Source: Minisyncoccota bacterium (lineage in GTDB: Bacteria > Patescibacteriota > JACMRA01). Taken from it: a stretch of 41,991 bases of DNA. The notes under the pieces were generated by a model. That model had not been told where the DNA came from and ran no database searches. It saw only the letters and a list, made by a program, of their open reading frames with translations. Below are positions 17,371 to 27,092 of the stretch, one piece after another. Position 1 is the stretch's first letter. Each line of letters starts with the position of its first letter. The position numbers and the translations under genes were made by a program. The DNA lies in the NCBI GenBank assembly GCA_014376695.1, contig JACMRA010000004.1, positions 1 to 41,991 on the forward strand, in the 5' to 3' direction.

Positions 17371-18105
17371 ATGAAATTATCTATTGTAATACCAGCCTAT
17401 AACGAAGCCAAAACCATTGACCAAATTTTGACTAATATAAACAAGGTTATCTCGGCGGTTAAATTCGAAAAAGAGATTATTATAGTCAATGATTGCTCGA
17501 GCGATAATTCCAGTATAGTTTTGGAGCAACTAGCCAAATCTAATCCAGAAATAACCATTATTACCAATGATATTAACCTAGGCAAAACTCAGACCGTCAA
17601 GCGAGGGTTACTTGCCACTACCGGAGATTGGGTGGTAATTCAGGATGCCGACCTCGAATACGACCCCAATGATTTTGTATTTATGTTAGAGCAAGCAATT
17701 CGACTCGATGTTGATGTGGCTTATGGTAACCGTTTCGGTATTGATAATGGGGTTGGGTATCTCAAGAATTTTATTGGCAATGTTGGACTATCCCTGATCT
17801 CTAATTTATTTACAATGCGGAGAATTCGTGTCTATATTCCCGATATGGAAGTCTGTTACAAAATGGTAAAAGGGAGTATTATCCGAGAATTGGCCCCAAA
17901 GATTCTATCAAGATCTAGCTTTGGTTTTGAACCAGAAATCACCGCCCGATTATCACGATACAAAAAACCAAACGGTCAAAACCTCAAGTTCGCAACTCTA
18001 CCAATCCACTATTATCCACGAAGCTTAGAAGAAGGCAAAAAAATGCACGCTATCAAAGATGGCCTCAAAGCCTTAGCTGAAATAATCCGATTTAATTTAT
18101 TTTAA
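17371..18105 (+). CDS. Family 2 glycosyltransferase, polyprenyl-phosphate sugar type
   Basis: A 244-aa GT-A fold enzyme. It has the opening SIVIPAYNEAKTI, EIIIVNDCSSDNS, and the metal-binding DAD motif in WVVIQDADLEYDP near residues 87-99. The FGFEPEITARL segment near 190-200 is typical of dolichyl/undecaprenyl-phosphate mannosyl- or glucosyltransferases (DPM1-like). It lacks C-terminal membrane spans. Such enzymes make the lipid-linked sugar donors used by GT-C membrane transferases, and the next two genes look like GT-C proteins, so a coupled pathway is likely. TTGACA at 17301 marks an upstream promoter, though its -10 is unclear. The ATG has no SD sequence. Confidence 0.9.
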   Translation: MKLSIVIPAYNEAKTIDQILTNINKVISAVKFEKEIIIVNDCSSDNSSIVLEQLAKSNPEITIITNDINLGKTQTVKRGLLATTGDWVVIQDADLEYDPNDFVFMLEQAIRLDVDVAYGNRFGIDNGVGYLKNFIGNVGLSLISNLFTMRRIRVYIPDMEVCYKMVKGSIIRELAPKILSRSSFGFEPEITARLSRYKKPNGQNLKFATLPIHYYPRSLEEGKKMHAIKDGLKALAEIIRFNLF

Positions 18106-18109
18106 TCAA

Positions 18110-19981
18110 ATGTCTAACTTGCTTGCCATTAATGAGGCATTGAAAATCGGTATCAAAAAACATTTGATAAGTATTTTTCTAATTTTTATTACTATAAGCT
18201 ACTTCAGTATCGGAATTTTTAATACTTACTATTATGGACCAACCGTTGATGAATTTGCTCATATTGGTGCCACTAACTCCAATTCTAGGGGAGTCGCCAA
18301 TAACGGGGAACACCCAATATTACTCAAAACAGTTAATGCGATTTTGATTAAAATCAAGTACAAAAACTTTACAGCGACCGAAAGCGAGCAATATAAATTA
18401 GGTAGCGAATTTTTGTTTGATTCTCAATATCAGGGCATGGAGATTTTGAGATATTCGCGTTTTATTTATTTAGCCTTTAACTACCTACCAATATTATTAC
18501 TGTATTTACTTACCATTAACAATTTACTATCAAAAAATATTTTTGGCTGGTTTTCCATTTTTTATATCTTTTCACCAGCTTTTATTAGTAACAGTAACTT
18601 GCTAACTTTTGATGTTGCAGGATCGTGGACGGCTTTGTTATTTATTGTAATTAACTACATATATTTTAATAGATATACCTCGACTAATCGTACCACTAAG
18701 CTATGGCTTGGCTTGCTTTTTGTGTCTACGTTTTGCCTCGCGCTGAATACCAAATACAGTAATGTTATATTACTTCCAATTCTCCTGATATTTAATATTT
18801 TGGCATTAGTTTTTCCACGTTTAAACCAATCTAACAAAAAGCCCTTAAATTTTTTCTTATCATACGCCGCCATGTCTATTTTGGCTCTAGTTACTTTTTA
18901 TATTACAATCTATGGACTCTATAGTTTTTCTTTTGGCAATAGCAACTTTGTTTTCGGTAGGCACAGTATAATCAATAAAAATCTTTTCTTTAATCAATAT
19001 TACAACCTCCTAGAATATACCAATCAATTTGGTGGGCGTATCCAACGATTACTTTTGCCTATTAAATGGTATATGTCGGGACTTAGCTCAGTTTTTCTTC
19101 GATCGGGCGAACCTAGTTACACATCATTTTTCCACGGTCAAAATATCAACAAAACCTTCTTGGAGTACAATTTAGGATTATTACCATTCAAGGAGAATCC
19201 GTTGGTTTTGATTGGACTTTTATGCGCTATGCCAGTAGCGCTCTGGCGGTCCCTAGCAACCTTAAAAAGAAAACACTCAAGTGCATTCAATCCTAAAAAG
19301 GCTTTAAGCGTCATAATACTGCTTATTTTATTATTGATTTTTCCGCTAATGTATTTATTACTATCAAAAGATAGTAAGCTGACAATTGGCTATAGACATT
19401 TTTTTCCAATACTTATTTTTGGATATTTGTTTGCGGCGGCTTTATTTTCGCGGTATTTCTCAAGATTAATTTCTTGTATTTTCATTTTGCTGATAGTTAC
19501 AACAGGCCTTATTGGGACTTTCCAAAACCTCAGCTATGTCAATTTTTTGTGGAGGAGCCAAAAATGGTTACTTGTCAATGACTCAAGCTATAATTGGGGG
19601 CAAGAAAACTACAGAGCCACAAAGTATATTTACGACAATTATTACGCCGATCTACTTTCAGCTTCGGATCAAGATTTGATTATATCGTCATTTGGAAGTT
19701 CTAATATTGGACGCGAATTAAAATTAATTGATAAAAATTTCTCCAATCCCAATCTTAACAAAGCCACCCTCGAAGCTAAGTATTTTACCGAAAATTTAAT
19801 CGATAATAGAAAAAGTTATTCTAGCCATTCCAAAATTATTATAATAGATAGTGAAGTAGTTCAAAAACTATACCTTTGTCAAAATAATAATTATATCTGT
19901 AAAGCCAATTTCGAATTTTTCCAAAATACCAAGCCAATATACACTAATAATCAAGTCATCTATGTCTACAAGCTTGGCTAA
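18110..19981 (+). CDS. GT-C type membrane glycosyltransferase (ArnT/PMT-like)
   Basis: A 623-aa polytopic protein. After the first span it carries GPTVDEFAHIG (about residues 40-50) and NNGEHPILLKTVNA (about 62-75), the acidic loop motif and the HP motif seen in ArnT/PMT-type GT-C transferases that use lipid-phosphate sugar donors outside the membrane. About ten membrane segments follow, then an extracytoplasmic C-terminal part of about 140 residues rich in Asn and Tyr. It begins 4 bp after the GT2 gene, so the two are translated together and the GT2 product may make its donor. The acceptor is unknown. Confidence 0.8.
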   Translation: MSNLLAINEALKIGIKKHLISIFLIFITISYFSIGIFNTYYYGPTVDEFAHIGATNSNSRGVANNGEHPILLKTVNAILIKIKYKNFTATESEQYKLGSEFLFDSQYQGMEILRYSRFIYLAFNYLPILLLYLLTINNLLSKNIFGWFSIFYIFSPAFISNSNLLTFDVAGSWTALLFIVINYIYFNRYTSTNRTTKLWLGLLFVSTFCLALNTKYSNVILLPILLIFNILALVFPRLNQSNKKPLNFFLSYAAMSILALVTFYITIYGLYSFSFGNSNFVFGRHSIINKNLFFNQYYNLLEYTNQFGGRIQRLLLPIKWYMSGLSSVFLRSGEPSYTSFFHGQNINKTFLEYNLGLLPFKENPLVLIGLLCAMPVALWRSLATLKRKHSSAFNPKKALSVIILLILLLIFPLMYLLLSKDSKLTIGYRHFFPILIFGYLFAAALFSRYFSRLISCIFILLIVTTGLIGTFQNLSYVNFLWRSQKWLLVNDSSYNWGQENYRATKYIYDNYYADLLSASDQDLIISSFGSSNIGRELKLIDKNFSNPNLNKATLEAKYFTENLIDNRKSYSSHSKIIIIDSEVVQKLYLCQNNNYICKANFEFFQNTKPIYTNNQVIYVYKLG

Positions 19982-22583
19982 ACCCACATCGATTATGTTT
20001 AAAAATTCCAAAAACTTTATTTATAAGTTAGTTCACTCTCCTTTGTTCGCCTTAGCTCTGATTATAGGCTTAATATTAGCCCAGCATCGATTTTGGCTAT
20101 ATAGCGAAATATACACTAATCTCTATAACAAAATTGGGTCAGGGGGCGATGCCTACTATAATTTGGCAATTTATTTACAAAACAATACTAATTTGCTGCA
20201 AGGAAAATTCTACTCAATGGACGGCGATCACTTTACTTGGTGGTCAAATATTATAGCTGTAACTGGACATGGATGGGCACCGTCAATAATTTTTAGCCTC
20301 TTTAAAAGCCTGACCAATAACTCAATAGCCGCTTTTAATTTACTCTTTTTTAGTAATCTAATATTGACACAGCTCGGTGTCTACTTGCTAGTTCGAAACC
20401 TCACTAAAAATCAATGGATATCTGGACTAGTCGCTTTATTGGTTCCGCTTAGCCAAGGCTGGAATACCTTTTATATGGCACATATCCATGCTTCATTTTA
20501 TTGGTGGCTTCCATTTTTAGTACTAAGCACAGAAAAAATCATTAATCAAAAACTTAATTTTCGACAGCTTAGATTTTGGTCTTATCTGACTTTACTTATT
20601 TATACTGTATATTGGTATATATTTGGCGATTGGCATTCTTTTGTGTTTGGTTCGCTTTTTTTGATACCTTATATTGCATTTAAATCTAAAAGTATTTTTG
20701 ACTATATCAAAGCTACTAGGCAATCTTTTTTAATTATTTGCGGGTTTATTTTTGGGATTTTTGTATCGGCTATTCCTTTTGTGCTCAAGGTTATAGAAGG
20801 ATCCAAAATTTTCAATGCCACTAGAGACATAGGAGCTGTCAATGGTACCAACTTCAATACGGAGCGTTTTTTGGGTCTTAAATATATTTTTATGCCAATT
20901 ATAAGTGGTATAACAAACCGGTTCCCTAATTCAAAATATAGTCCAAAACTTAATCAAATATACGACGCTCTCAACAAAACTGATTCGATGTATCCAGACG
21001 CCCTATCAATTATAACTTTTTGGCTGTTAATAGTTTTGATAATACCTTGGACTATTCAATTATTTATCAAACGCGGAAAATACTACCCCAGATTGTATAG
21101 TTTGGCCGTAGCGATTTTGATTAGCTTCTTTGTGATTCTTGGGCCATATCTCAAATTTGGTGGATCGACCATTCTATCAAGCTATTTACCGCATCAACTA
21201 ATACATACTATTTTTTATCCCCTGCAAGCAATACGAGCAGTGTGGCGAGGTGCATTTGTTGGATATTTAGGAGTCTTGATTTTTTGGGCGATTATATGTA
21301 GTAGCGTCTGGGCCAAATACAGTGGCCAATTAACAAAAAGCCTTAAGCTAACTCTGATTACAATCATTCTGATTTTAGCACCTATCTTTATGCTGATTCA
21401 GAACAATGGATTTACTACCCGAGCTTTAGATAGCTATAAATCCGATACAGAGTTAAATATGCTCTTGGATAAAGCTACTACGAAAAATCGATCTTATGAT
21501 TTCTATATTTGGCGAAAAGCTATGCCGCAAGATCAATCGCCTACGGACTATTATCATTACTCGATTTCGGAACGCAACAACAATCTCAAATATCAGCAAA
21601 TTAATTGGGTTGTTGGCGGTACGGCTGGAACTTACCCCCTCGAAGCTAGTTTTTTGGATTTAGCCCATAGCAAAAAAATCAATATTCCCGAAACAATTCA
21701 AATTCTAAATCAAAAAAACGTAGACTTAATCCTACAAGAGAATGACACTAACTCAGCCAATCTAGAATATACCGATAAATCAACAGATTTAATATCTAAA
21801 TATTGGCAAAAAGTAGGGCAGACAATCAAATACACTCTTTGGCAAAAACAGCCCAATTTTAGCGAAGTCTCGGTTTCGAATCTCAAATACTCGCTCAACC
21901 TATCTAACACACAAGCAACAAATATTTCCAAAAATTTGGCCGTAAAAATAGAAAATATATCTAGCCAGCCATGGGTAAACCCAAAAATAGTCACCCCAAT
22001 TGACTTTGAAATCAAGACTTATAAGGGCAACATCGAATATAAAAATATAAGTAAGTCGTTTGGCGAACCAGCATTTTTGATGAAAGAACAAGGGATTAGT
22101 TATCAATGGAATAATAAAGATATTTTATTTGATACCGGAGTTGATACCGTAAAACTCTTTAGAAACAAGCAAGAGGTGTACAGTCAAAAAATTAAAACAG
22201 TAAGTAATGATGAATACCAAAAGCTTATTACTAATGCCAAATCCCAACCGTTGGAATTGGATAATAGCCAAATCGTAAACTTTGTAGGTAACTACGGACT
22301 TAGCGTTGCGGCAGTTCATATAAAGAGTAAAGTGCTTAGCGGCGGAGTATTGACAAGCAAGCAACACGGCAAACCAATAATATCGCAATACATATTCCGA
22401 CCTCTGAACTCTCTAGCTCAATTTTCTAATTATTCTATGCCAGGGTATATTGGGCAACCTAATTGTCCAACCGAAGAAAATTATCTCTCGGGGGACATTA
22501 TCGATCAATGGTGTGTTCAATACGCCCCTCAAATGAATCTCGATGGCTATGAATTTAAAATTAATCTCCAATACCAAAAATAA
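19962..22583 (+). CDS. Large membrane protein, GT-C/YfhO-like
   Basis: An 873-aa protein with about 11-12 membrane spans in the first 480 residues and a long extracytoplasmic C-terminal domain of nearly 390 residues. The first external loop holds GSGGDAYYNLAIYLQNN and SMDGDHFTWWSN, an acidic-loop pattern resembling GT-C or YfhO-like glycosyltransferases. No specific family is certain. The first ATG overlaps the preceding gene by 20 bp; a second in-frame ATG at 19995 (Met12, MFKNSKNF) would avoid the overlap and begins directly before the first basic-hydrophobic segment, so it may be the real start. Probably works with the GT2 and GT-C neighbours in glycosylating a surface component. Confidence 0.75.
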   Translation: MSTSLAKPTSIMFKNSKNFIYKLVHSPLFALALIIGLILAQHRFWLYSEIYTNLYNKIGSGGDAYYNLAIYLQNNTNLLQGKFYSMDGDHFTWWSNIIAVTGHGWAPSIIFSLFKSLTNNSIAAFNLLFFSNLILTQLGVYLLVRNLTKNQWISGLVALLVPLSQGWNTFYMAHIHASFYWWLPFLVLSTEKIINQKLNFRQLRFWSYLTLLIYTVYWYIFGDWHSFVFGSLFLIPYIAFKSKSIFDYIKATRQSFLIICGFIFGIFVSAIPFVLKVIEGSKIFNATRDIGAVNGTNFNTERFLGLKYIFMPIISGITNRFPNSKYSPKLNQIYDALNKTDSMYPDALSIITFWLLIVLIIPWTIQLFIKRGKYYPRLYSLAVAILISFFVILGPYLKFGGSTILSSYLPHQLIHTIFYPLQAIRAVWRGAFVGYLGVLIFWAIICSSVWAKYSGQLTKSLKLTLITIILILAPIFMLIQNNGFTTRALDSYKSDTELNMLLDKATTKNRSYDFYIWRKAMPQDQSPTDYYHYSISERNNNLKYQQINWVVGGTAGTYPLEASFLDLAHSKKINIPETIQILNQKNVDLILQENDTNSANLEYTDKSTDLISKYWQKVGQTIKYTLWQKQPNFSEVSVSNLKYSLNLSNTQATNISKNLAVKIENISSQPWVNPKIVTPIDFEIKTYKGNIEYKNISKSFGEPAFLMKEQGISYQWNNKDILFDTGVDTVKLFRNKQEVYSQKIKTVSNDEYQKLITNAKSQPLELDNSQIVNFVGNYGLSVAAVHIKSKVLSGGVLTSKQHGKPIISQYIFRPLNSLAQFSNYSMPGYIGQPNCPTEENYLSGDIIDQWCVQYAPQMNLDGYEFKINLQYQK

Positions 22584-22594
22584 ACCACCTTACA

Positions 22595-23053
22595 ATGTCA
22601 AAAAACCTCTTCTCCTACCTCCTCATTGGAATTGCATGCGCAAGCGGAACTTTTATCTTGAGTAATTTACTCATTTTTGGTTACTCTAGACTGGGCGGGA
22701 CTACTTCATCCCTAGTATTAGCTACTTGTTTTTTCGTGGCCTCAATTACTATGATACTGCCATCTTTTTGGCTCAACCGAAAAACTACTTTCGGGGATAA
22801 AAATCGTAAATCTGGTAAATTAATTACCCTAACTAAAGCTTACTCTATTTATATAATTTCGCCCATGGTTGCCAGTCTGGTAACTTTTCTACTCCAAAAT
22901 ACCTTTAATTTCGAAGCGAAAGATATATCAATTACTTGGCTTGGACTTAGTAACTACGATTTTAATTATGGTCGCTACTCATTACAAATTCTAGCAATTG
23001 GAGTCAGCGCTGTTGGCAACTACCTAGGTCAAAAACTTTGGATCTACAATTAA
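22595..23053 (+). CDS. GtrA-like membrane protein
   Basis: A 152-aa protein with four membrane spans and the conserved NRKTTF segment between spans 2 and 3, as in the GtrA/DPMS family. GtrA proteins are thought to help flip or present polyprenyl-phosphate-linked sugars. Its place just after a polyprenyl-phosphate GT2 and two GT-C-like proteins is the classic GtrA/B context. It lies 11 bp after the previous stop and has no SD sequence. Confidence 0.85.
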   Translation: MSKNLFSYLLIGIACASGTFILSNLLIFGYSRLGGTTSSLVLATCFFVASITMILPSFWLNRKTTFGDKNRKSGKLITLTKAYSIYIISPMVASLVTFLLQNTFNFEAKDISITWLGLSNYDFNYGRYSLQILAIGVSAVGNYLGQKLWIYN

Positions 23054-23075
23054 AAACATAAAAATACACAAACCT

Positions 23076-23474
23076 ATGACTATTCAAAACACCAATAATC
23101 TCCACCAAGACAAACTAAATCCCCTAGATCGTTTCGCTTTCTCAATCACCTCACGGGTTGGAACGGTGCAATTTTTCGGTCTAATTTTTATATGGACTAC
23201 TCTTTGGCTATCTTGGAATACCTTCGCTCCCAGTTCTCTGCGATTTGACCCATATCCAGCCTTTGTGCTTTGGCTGATTATATCCAACCTAATTCAGATT
23301 CTACTTATGCCACTTGTGTTGATCGCCCAAAACCTCCAAAGTCAGCGATCCGAAATTCGCGCCGAAAATGATTATCAGATTAATCTCAAGGCCGAGCGAG
23401 AAGTAGCCCAAATCCTCGAAGAATTAAACGAACAAAAAAAGCTATTAGAAACCATCATAAAATTGAGAAAATAA
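23076..23474 (+). CDS. DUF1003-like membrane protein
   Basis: A 132-aa protein with two membrane spans (about residues 30-48 and 60-85). The signature FDPYPAFVLWLIISNLIQILLM is represented here (about 57-78), and RSEIRAENDYQINLKAE leads into a C-terminal coiled coil ending in LRK. These fit the DUF1003 family of small cytoplasmic-membrane proteins of unknown function. Last gene of the plus-strand cluster, 22 bp after the GtrA-like gene, followed by a terminator. Confidence 0.85.
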   Translation: MTIQNTNNLHQDKLNPLDRFAFSITSRVGTVQFFGLIFIWTTLWLSWNTFAPSSLRFDPYPAFVLWLIISNLIQILLMPLVLIAQNLQSQRSEIRAENDYQINLKAEREVAQILEELNEQKKLLETIIKLRK

Positions 23475-23528
23475 CTAACCCAGTTTTTTTAGTTCTAGAT
23501 TTCCGCAACAAAAACCAGCAACAAAAAC

Positions 23529-23555
23529 CTCCCGAAACTGGGAGTAATTTTTTGT
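23529..23555. terminator. Bidirectional terminator between DUF1003 gene and rpoB
   Basis: CTCCC (23529-23533) and GGGAG (23540-23544) form a short stem followed by a T run on the plus strand. On the minus strand the same stem is followed by GTTTTTG, so the convergent rpoB transcript can also end here. Confidence 0.75.
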
Positions 23556-23576
23556 CATATTCTTATTTTTAAGTAC

Positions 23577-26500
23577 TTATAGCTTTCCGGTATCAATACT
23601 CAAAGCCAGCTTCTTGTCGACCTTAGAATAATCTTCAGCGGATTCGATAACATCGGCGTTAACCTTAATACCTAGGGCAGTAAGCTCGTTTGCCAAAACA
23701 ATAAACGAGTTTGGTAGGTTTGGTTGTACCATTGGCTTTTCTTTGACGATTGCTTGGAATGCGGTGTCGCGTCCTCGAACATCATCGGACTTAACGGTTA
23801 ACATTTCCTGAAGCGCGTGAGCTGCTCCATAGGCTTCGAGCGCCCAAACTTCCATCTCTCCAAACCTTTGGCCTCCTGCCATAGCCCGACCTCCAAGCGG
23901 TTGTTGAGTAACCAAACTGTATGGCCCGGTACTTCGTGCGTGCATCTTGTCATCAACCAAATGATAAAGCTTGTTAAAGTAAATGTAACCTACTGTAACC
24001 GGCCGATCGAATTTTTGACCTGACTGACCGTCGAATAAATCAATTTTACCACTTCGATCAAACCCTGCGTTAACTAGTTCGTCTTGGATAGTTTCAATAC
24101 TAATTTCGTTAAGCGGCTGAGTGACAGCGTAATCATTGTTCTTGTTACAAACTAGTCCGAGATGGGTCTCAAGAATCTGACCCATATTCATACGAGAAAC
24201 TACCGATAGCGGGTTGAGTATCATATCAACTGGTCGACCATCCGGTAAGTACGGCATGTCTTCGACTGGCAAAATTACTGACACAACTCCCTTATTACCG
24301 TGGCGGCCCGACATCTTGTCTCCAGCCTTAATCTTTCGCGTTGTAGCAAGCCATATAATAACTCGTTTAACGACGTCAGTTGGCAGTTGATTTCCTTTTT
24401 CTCGACTTAGTGTCCTGACAGAAATCACCTTTCCGTTGAGACCTCGCTCCAAGTATAGAGACGAATCTTTAACATCTCGAGAATACTCTCCGAACAGTAC
24501 TCGAATCAACTTATCTTCTGGTGTGAGTTCAACTTCGCCTTTAGGAGTGATTTTACCGACCAAAAGATCTCCTGATTCTACGTACGCACCGATATGAATA
24601 ACACCTCCTTCATCAAGTTTTTTTAGTTTTTCTTGAGAGACATTTGAGATATCGCGAGTAATTTCTTCTATTCCAAGTCTTGTTTCGTGGACATCGCAAA
24701 CCAATTCGTAAATGTGTGTTGAAGTAAATTTATCGCGCTGGATTAGCCGCTCCGATAGTACAATCGCGTCCTCATAGTTGTAACCCTTGAACGGAACGAA
24801 GGCTACGAGAGCATTTTGACCGATGGCAAACTCACTGTTATGGATACCAAACCCTTCGATTAAGACATCTCCTTTTTTGACTTTTTCACCAACGTGGACT
24901 TTGAGTTTTTGGTTAATTGTCGAATGATCGTTACTAATAACAAACTTAAGCCCTGAATATGTATATGTTTTACCATCATTTCCCTGTAGAACAACAGTTC
25001 TATCAGAAGACTTGGTAATTACCCCATCAACATCCGCTATTTCCATATAACCACTATCACGAGCAATGATACTTTCAAAACCTGTGGCAACATATGGATT
25101 TTCTGGCTTGACCAGTGGGAGTGCTTGTCCCTGCTGATTGGTACCAATAGCCACACGAAGTCCATCAGTTTGAGCTACAAAAGGAATCAAGCAAGTCGAG
25201 AGCGAAAGAATCTGCGTCGAAGCTACGTCTAGGAACTCAACCTCTTCAACCGATACTTGAACTGGATTATTTTCAACGCGAGCGCCGATGGCCTTGTCCA
25301 AAAATTCCCCCTTTTCATTTAGGCGAGATGTGAACTCAGCAATAGTGTATCGAGTTTCAACATCCGAACCAAGCCAAACTACTTCTTTAGAAACAAAAAC
25401 CTTGACACTGACAATGATTTCTTTGGAGATTTCTTGCAGGCTCTCTAATATATCTTTTGTGATTAGCTGGCCTTCTTTGAGGACTTTTTTGTCTTTATAA
25501 ATTATATCTTTGAAGGCACTCCTTCCAATCAATTCTTCATCGGTTACGGGAAGTGCTTTTTTGACCTTAGTGTAACAGGTTTCGAGGAAGCCAAGATGAT
25601 TAACTCTCGAATAAACCGTCATGTGTAAATTAAGTCCAAAAGCAGGTCCTTCAGGCGTATTAACTGGGCAGATACGGCCGTAATAAGAAGGTTGAACGTC
25701 GCGAATATCGAATCCCGCCCGATCTTTGGCAAGTCCACCAGGGCCGGCAACTGTCATAAATTGCCGTTGATCCATCTCGGCAGAGACATTTGTTTGGTCC
25801 ATAAATCGAGACAACTGAGACACATTAAAGAAATCCTCAACCATAGTTGAGAGTGGCCGCATGTTAATAAGCTGAGACGGCGTAAAGTTGGCGTTTTCAC
25901 TAATTGTTAGCTTGTCTTTGGTATTTTTTACTACTCGACTAAGACCAGCTCGGAAAGTGATAGCAACCCATTCCCCGACACTTCTAACTCGTCGATTTGA
26001 TAGTGAATCAAGTCCGTCTGGTTGACCTTGGTTGAGGGATAGGCTAATTAATTCCTTGATTACCAAGATAATCTCTTCCAAGTCAAAGGTTTTTTTGTGC
26101 TCGCCGTCAGCTCCAACTGGAGATTCGTAATTTAATCGGTTATTGAACTTATATCGACCAACTTTACCAAAATCATACTTGGCCGGATCTCCAAACAGTC
26201 CTTTGATATGCTTAAGCCCCTTATCGATGGAAATAATATCACCTGGTCGAATACGCTTGTAAATGCTGTTAACAGCTTCTGAGATACCGTAAGCAGTATC
26301 CTTATCAAGAGTAGACTGAATATAACTAAAATCTGGATGATTGTCTACATCAGTAAAAGCAGCAATAATGTCCGCATCTTTCATATCAAAAATTTTGAGA
26401 AGTTGAGTGAATGGGAACTTCTTTTTTCGGTCAATTCGGCAATAAATCACCTTGTCGGCGCCGACTACAAAATCTGTCCAAATACCTCGGGCAGGAATAA

Positions 26501-26969
26501 CCTTGGCAGTATATTCAAAGGTACCCTTATCAACATCTCGAGTATAAATCAAACCAGGAGCTTTGACTAATTGACTTACTACAATTTTTTGCACTCCGTT
26601 AATGATAAAATTACCTTTTTTGGTCATCAAAGGAATGTTACCTGCAAAAACTTTTTGTTTTTTCTTTTCTTTGGTCTGTGTATTTTCGACTTGTACGTCG
26701 ATGTAAAGTGGTGCACTAAAAGTTACACCACGCAAAAGAGCTTGCTGTTCAGTTAATTCTACATTTGGTTCGAGATAGTAACTAGGCCCTAAACTAACTC
26801 GAAGCCTATCGCTAGGGTCTTCGATAGTGCCAAATTCGGTTAAAATTTGGGGTAGTTCGGTTAGCCAGAATTTTTTGTATGATTCTAGTTGAGTCTTATT
26901 AGTATCAGGAATTTCGAACTCGCTTAGCTTAGTTCCAAAACTGTTTCGCTTAATCTTTGTAATAGCCAT
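23577..26969 (-). CDS. rpoB: RNA polymerase beta subunit
   Basis: RpoB forms the catalytic core of RNA polymerase with RpoC. At 1130 aa it is compact next to the roughly 1340 aa of E. coli. Landmarks in order: the fork/Rif region with LSRFMDQTN (about residues 386-394), AGPGGLAKDRAGFDIRDV, GRICPVNTPEGPAFGL, the KMSGRHGNKGVVS catalytic-site segment, and the C-terminal clamp GGRAMAGGQRFGEMEVWALE. Rifampicin-contact positions differ from E. coli: Q513 is R388, H526 is Q401, R529 is F404 and S531 is T406, while D516 is kept. rpoC, normally directly downstream, is absent; the gene ends at a bidirectional terminator. No rplJ/rplL lies upstream. Own promoter with a very short leader. Confidence 0.98.
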   Translation of the reverse strand: MAITKIKRNSFGTKLSEFEIPDTNKTQLESYKKFWLTELPQILTEFGTIEDPSDRLRVSLGPSYYLEPNVELTEQQALLRGVTFSAPLYIDVQVENTQTKEKKKQKVFAGNIPLMTKKGNFIINGVQKIVVSQLVKAPGLIYTRDVDKGTFEYTAKVIPARGIWTDFVVGADKVIYCRIDRKKKFPFTQLLKIFDMKDADIIAAFTDVDNHPDFSYIQSTLDKDTAYGISEAVNSIYKRIRPGDIISIDKGLKHIKGLFGDPAKYDFGKVGRYKFNNRLNYESPVGADGEHKKTFDLEEIILVIKELISLSLNQGQPDGLDSLSNRRVRSVGEWVAITFRAGLSRVVKNTKDKLTISENANFTPSQLINMRPLSTMVEDFFNVSQLSRFMDQTNVSAEMDQRQFMTVAGPGGLAKDRAGFDIRDVQPSYYGRICPVNTPEGPAFGLNLHMTVYSRVNHLGFLETCYTKVKKALPVTDEELIGRSAFKDIIYKDKKVLKEGQLITKDILESLQEISKEIIVSVKVFVSKEVVWLGSDVETRYTIAEFTSRLNEKGEFLDKAIGARVENNPVQVSVEEVEFLDVASTQILSLSTCLIPFVAQTDGLRVAIGTNQQGQALPLVKPENPYVATGFESIIARDSGYMEIADVDGVITKSSDRTVVLQGNDGKTYTYSGLKFVISNDHSTINQKLKVHVGEKVKKGDVLIEGFGIHNSEFAIGQNALVAFVPFKGYNYEDAIVLSERLIQRDKFTSTHIYELVCDVHETRLGIEEITRDISNVSQEKLKKLDEGGVIHIGAYVESGDLLVGKITPKGEVELTPEDKLIRVLFGEYSRDVKDSSLYLERGLNGKVISVRTLSREKGNQLPTDVVKRVIIWLATTRKIKAGDKMSGRHGNKGVVSVILPVEDMPYLPDGRPVDMILNPLSVVSRMNMGQILETHLGLVCNKNNDYAVTQPLNEISIETIQDELVNAGFDRSGKIDLFDGQSGQKFDRPVTVGYIYFNKLYHLVDDKMHARSTGPYSLVTQQPLGGRAMAGGQRFGEMEVWALEAYGAAHALQEMLTVKSDDVRGRDTAFQAIVKEKPMVQPNLPNSFIVLANELTALGIKVNADVIESAEDYSKVDKKLALSIDTGKL

Positions 26970-26980
26970 ATTATTATCAT

Positions 26981-27009
26981 TAATAATTGAATTTTAATCT
27001 TTTTGTCAA
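26981..27009 (-). promoter_or_regulatory. Promoter of rpoB
   Basis: TTGACA (27009-27004), 17 bp, TTATTA (26986-26981), with 11 bp from the -10 box to the ATG. rpoB would thus be translated from a nearly leaderless transcript. Confidence 0.6.
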
Positions 27010-27032
27010 GCAAGTCTGCTCTAATTAGTTTG

Positions 27033-27061
27033 TTGTTAAAAACCGAAACTTAGTCTATAAT
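27033..27061 (+). promoter_or_regulatory. Promoter of membrane-anchored protein gene
   Basis: TTGTTA (27033-27038), 17 bp, perfect TATAAT (27056-27061). Transcription would start near 27068, which decides the start codon of the following gene. Confidence 0.75.
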
Positions 27062-27092
27062 TTTGGCAAATAAAACCCAAAACAAAAATAGA

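Noticed and set aside
27063-27092. TTG start of the anchored protein
   Set aside because: It lies upstream of the transcription start predicted from the perfect TATAAT box; ATG 27093 is downstream of it.
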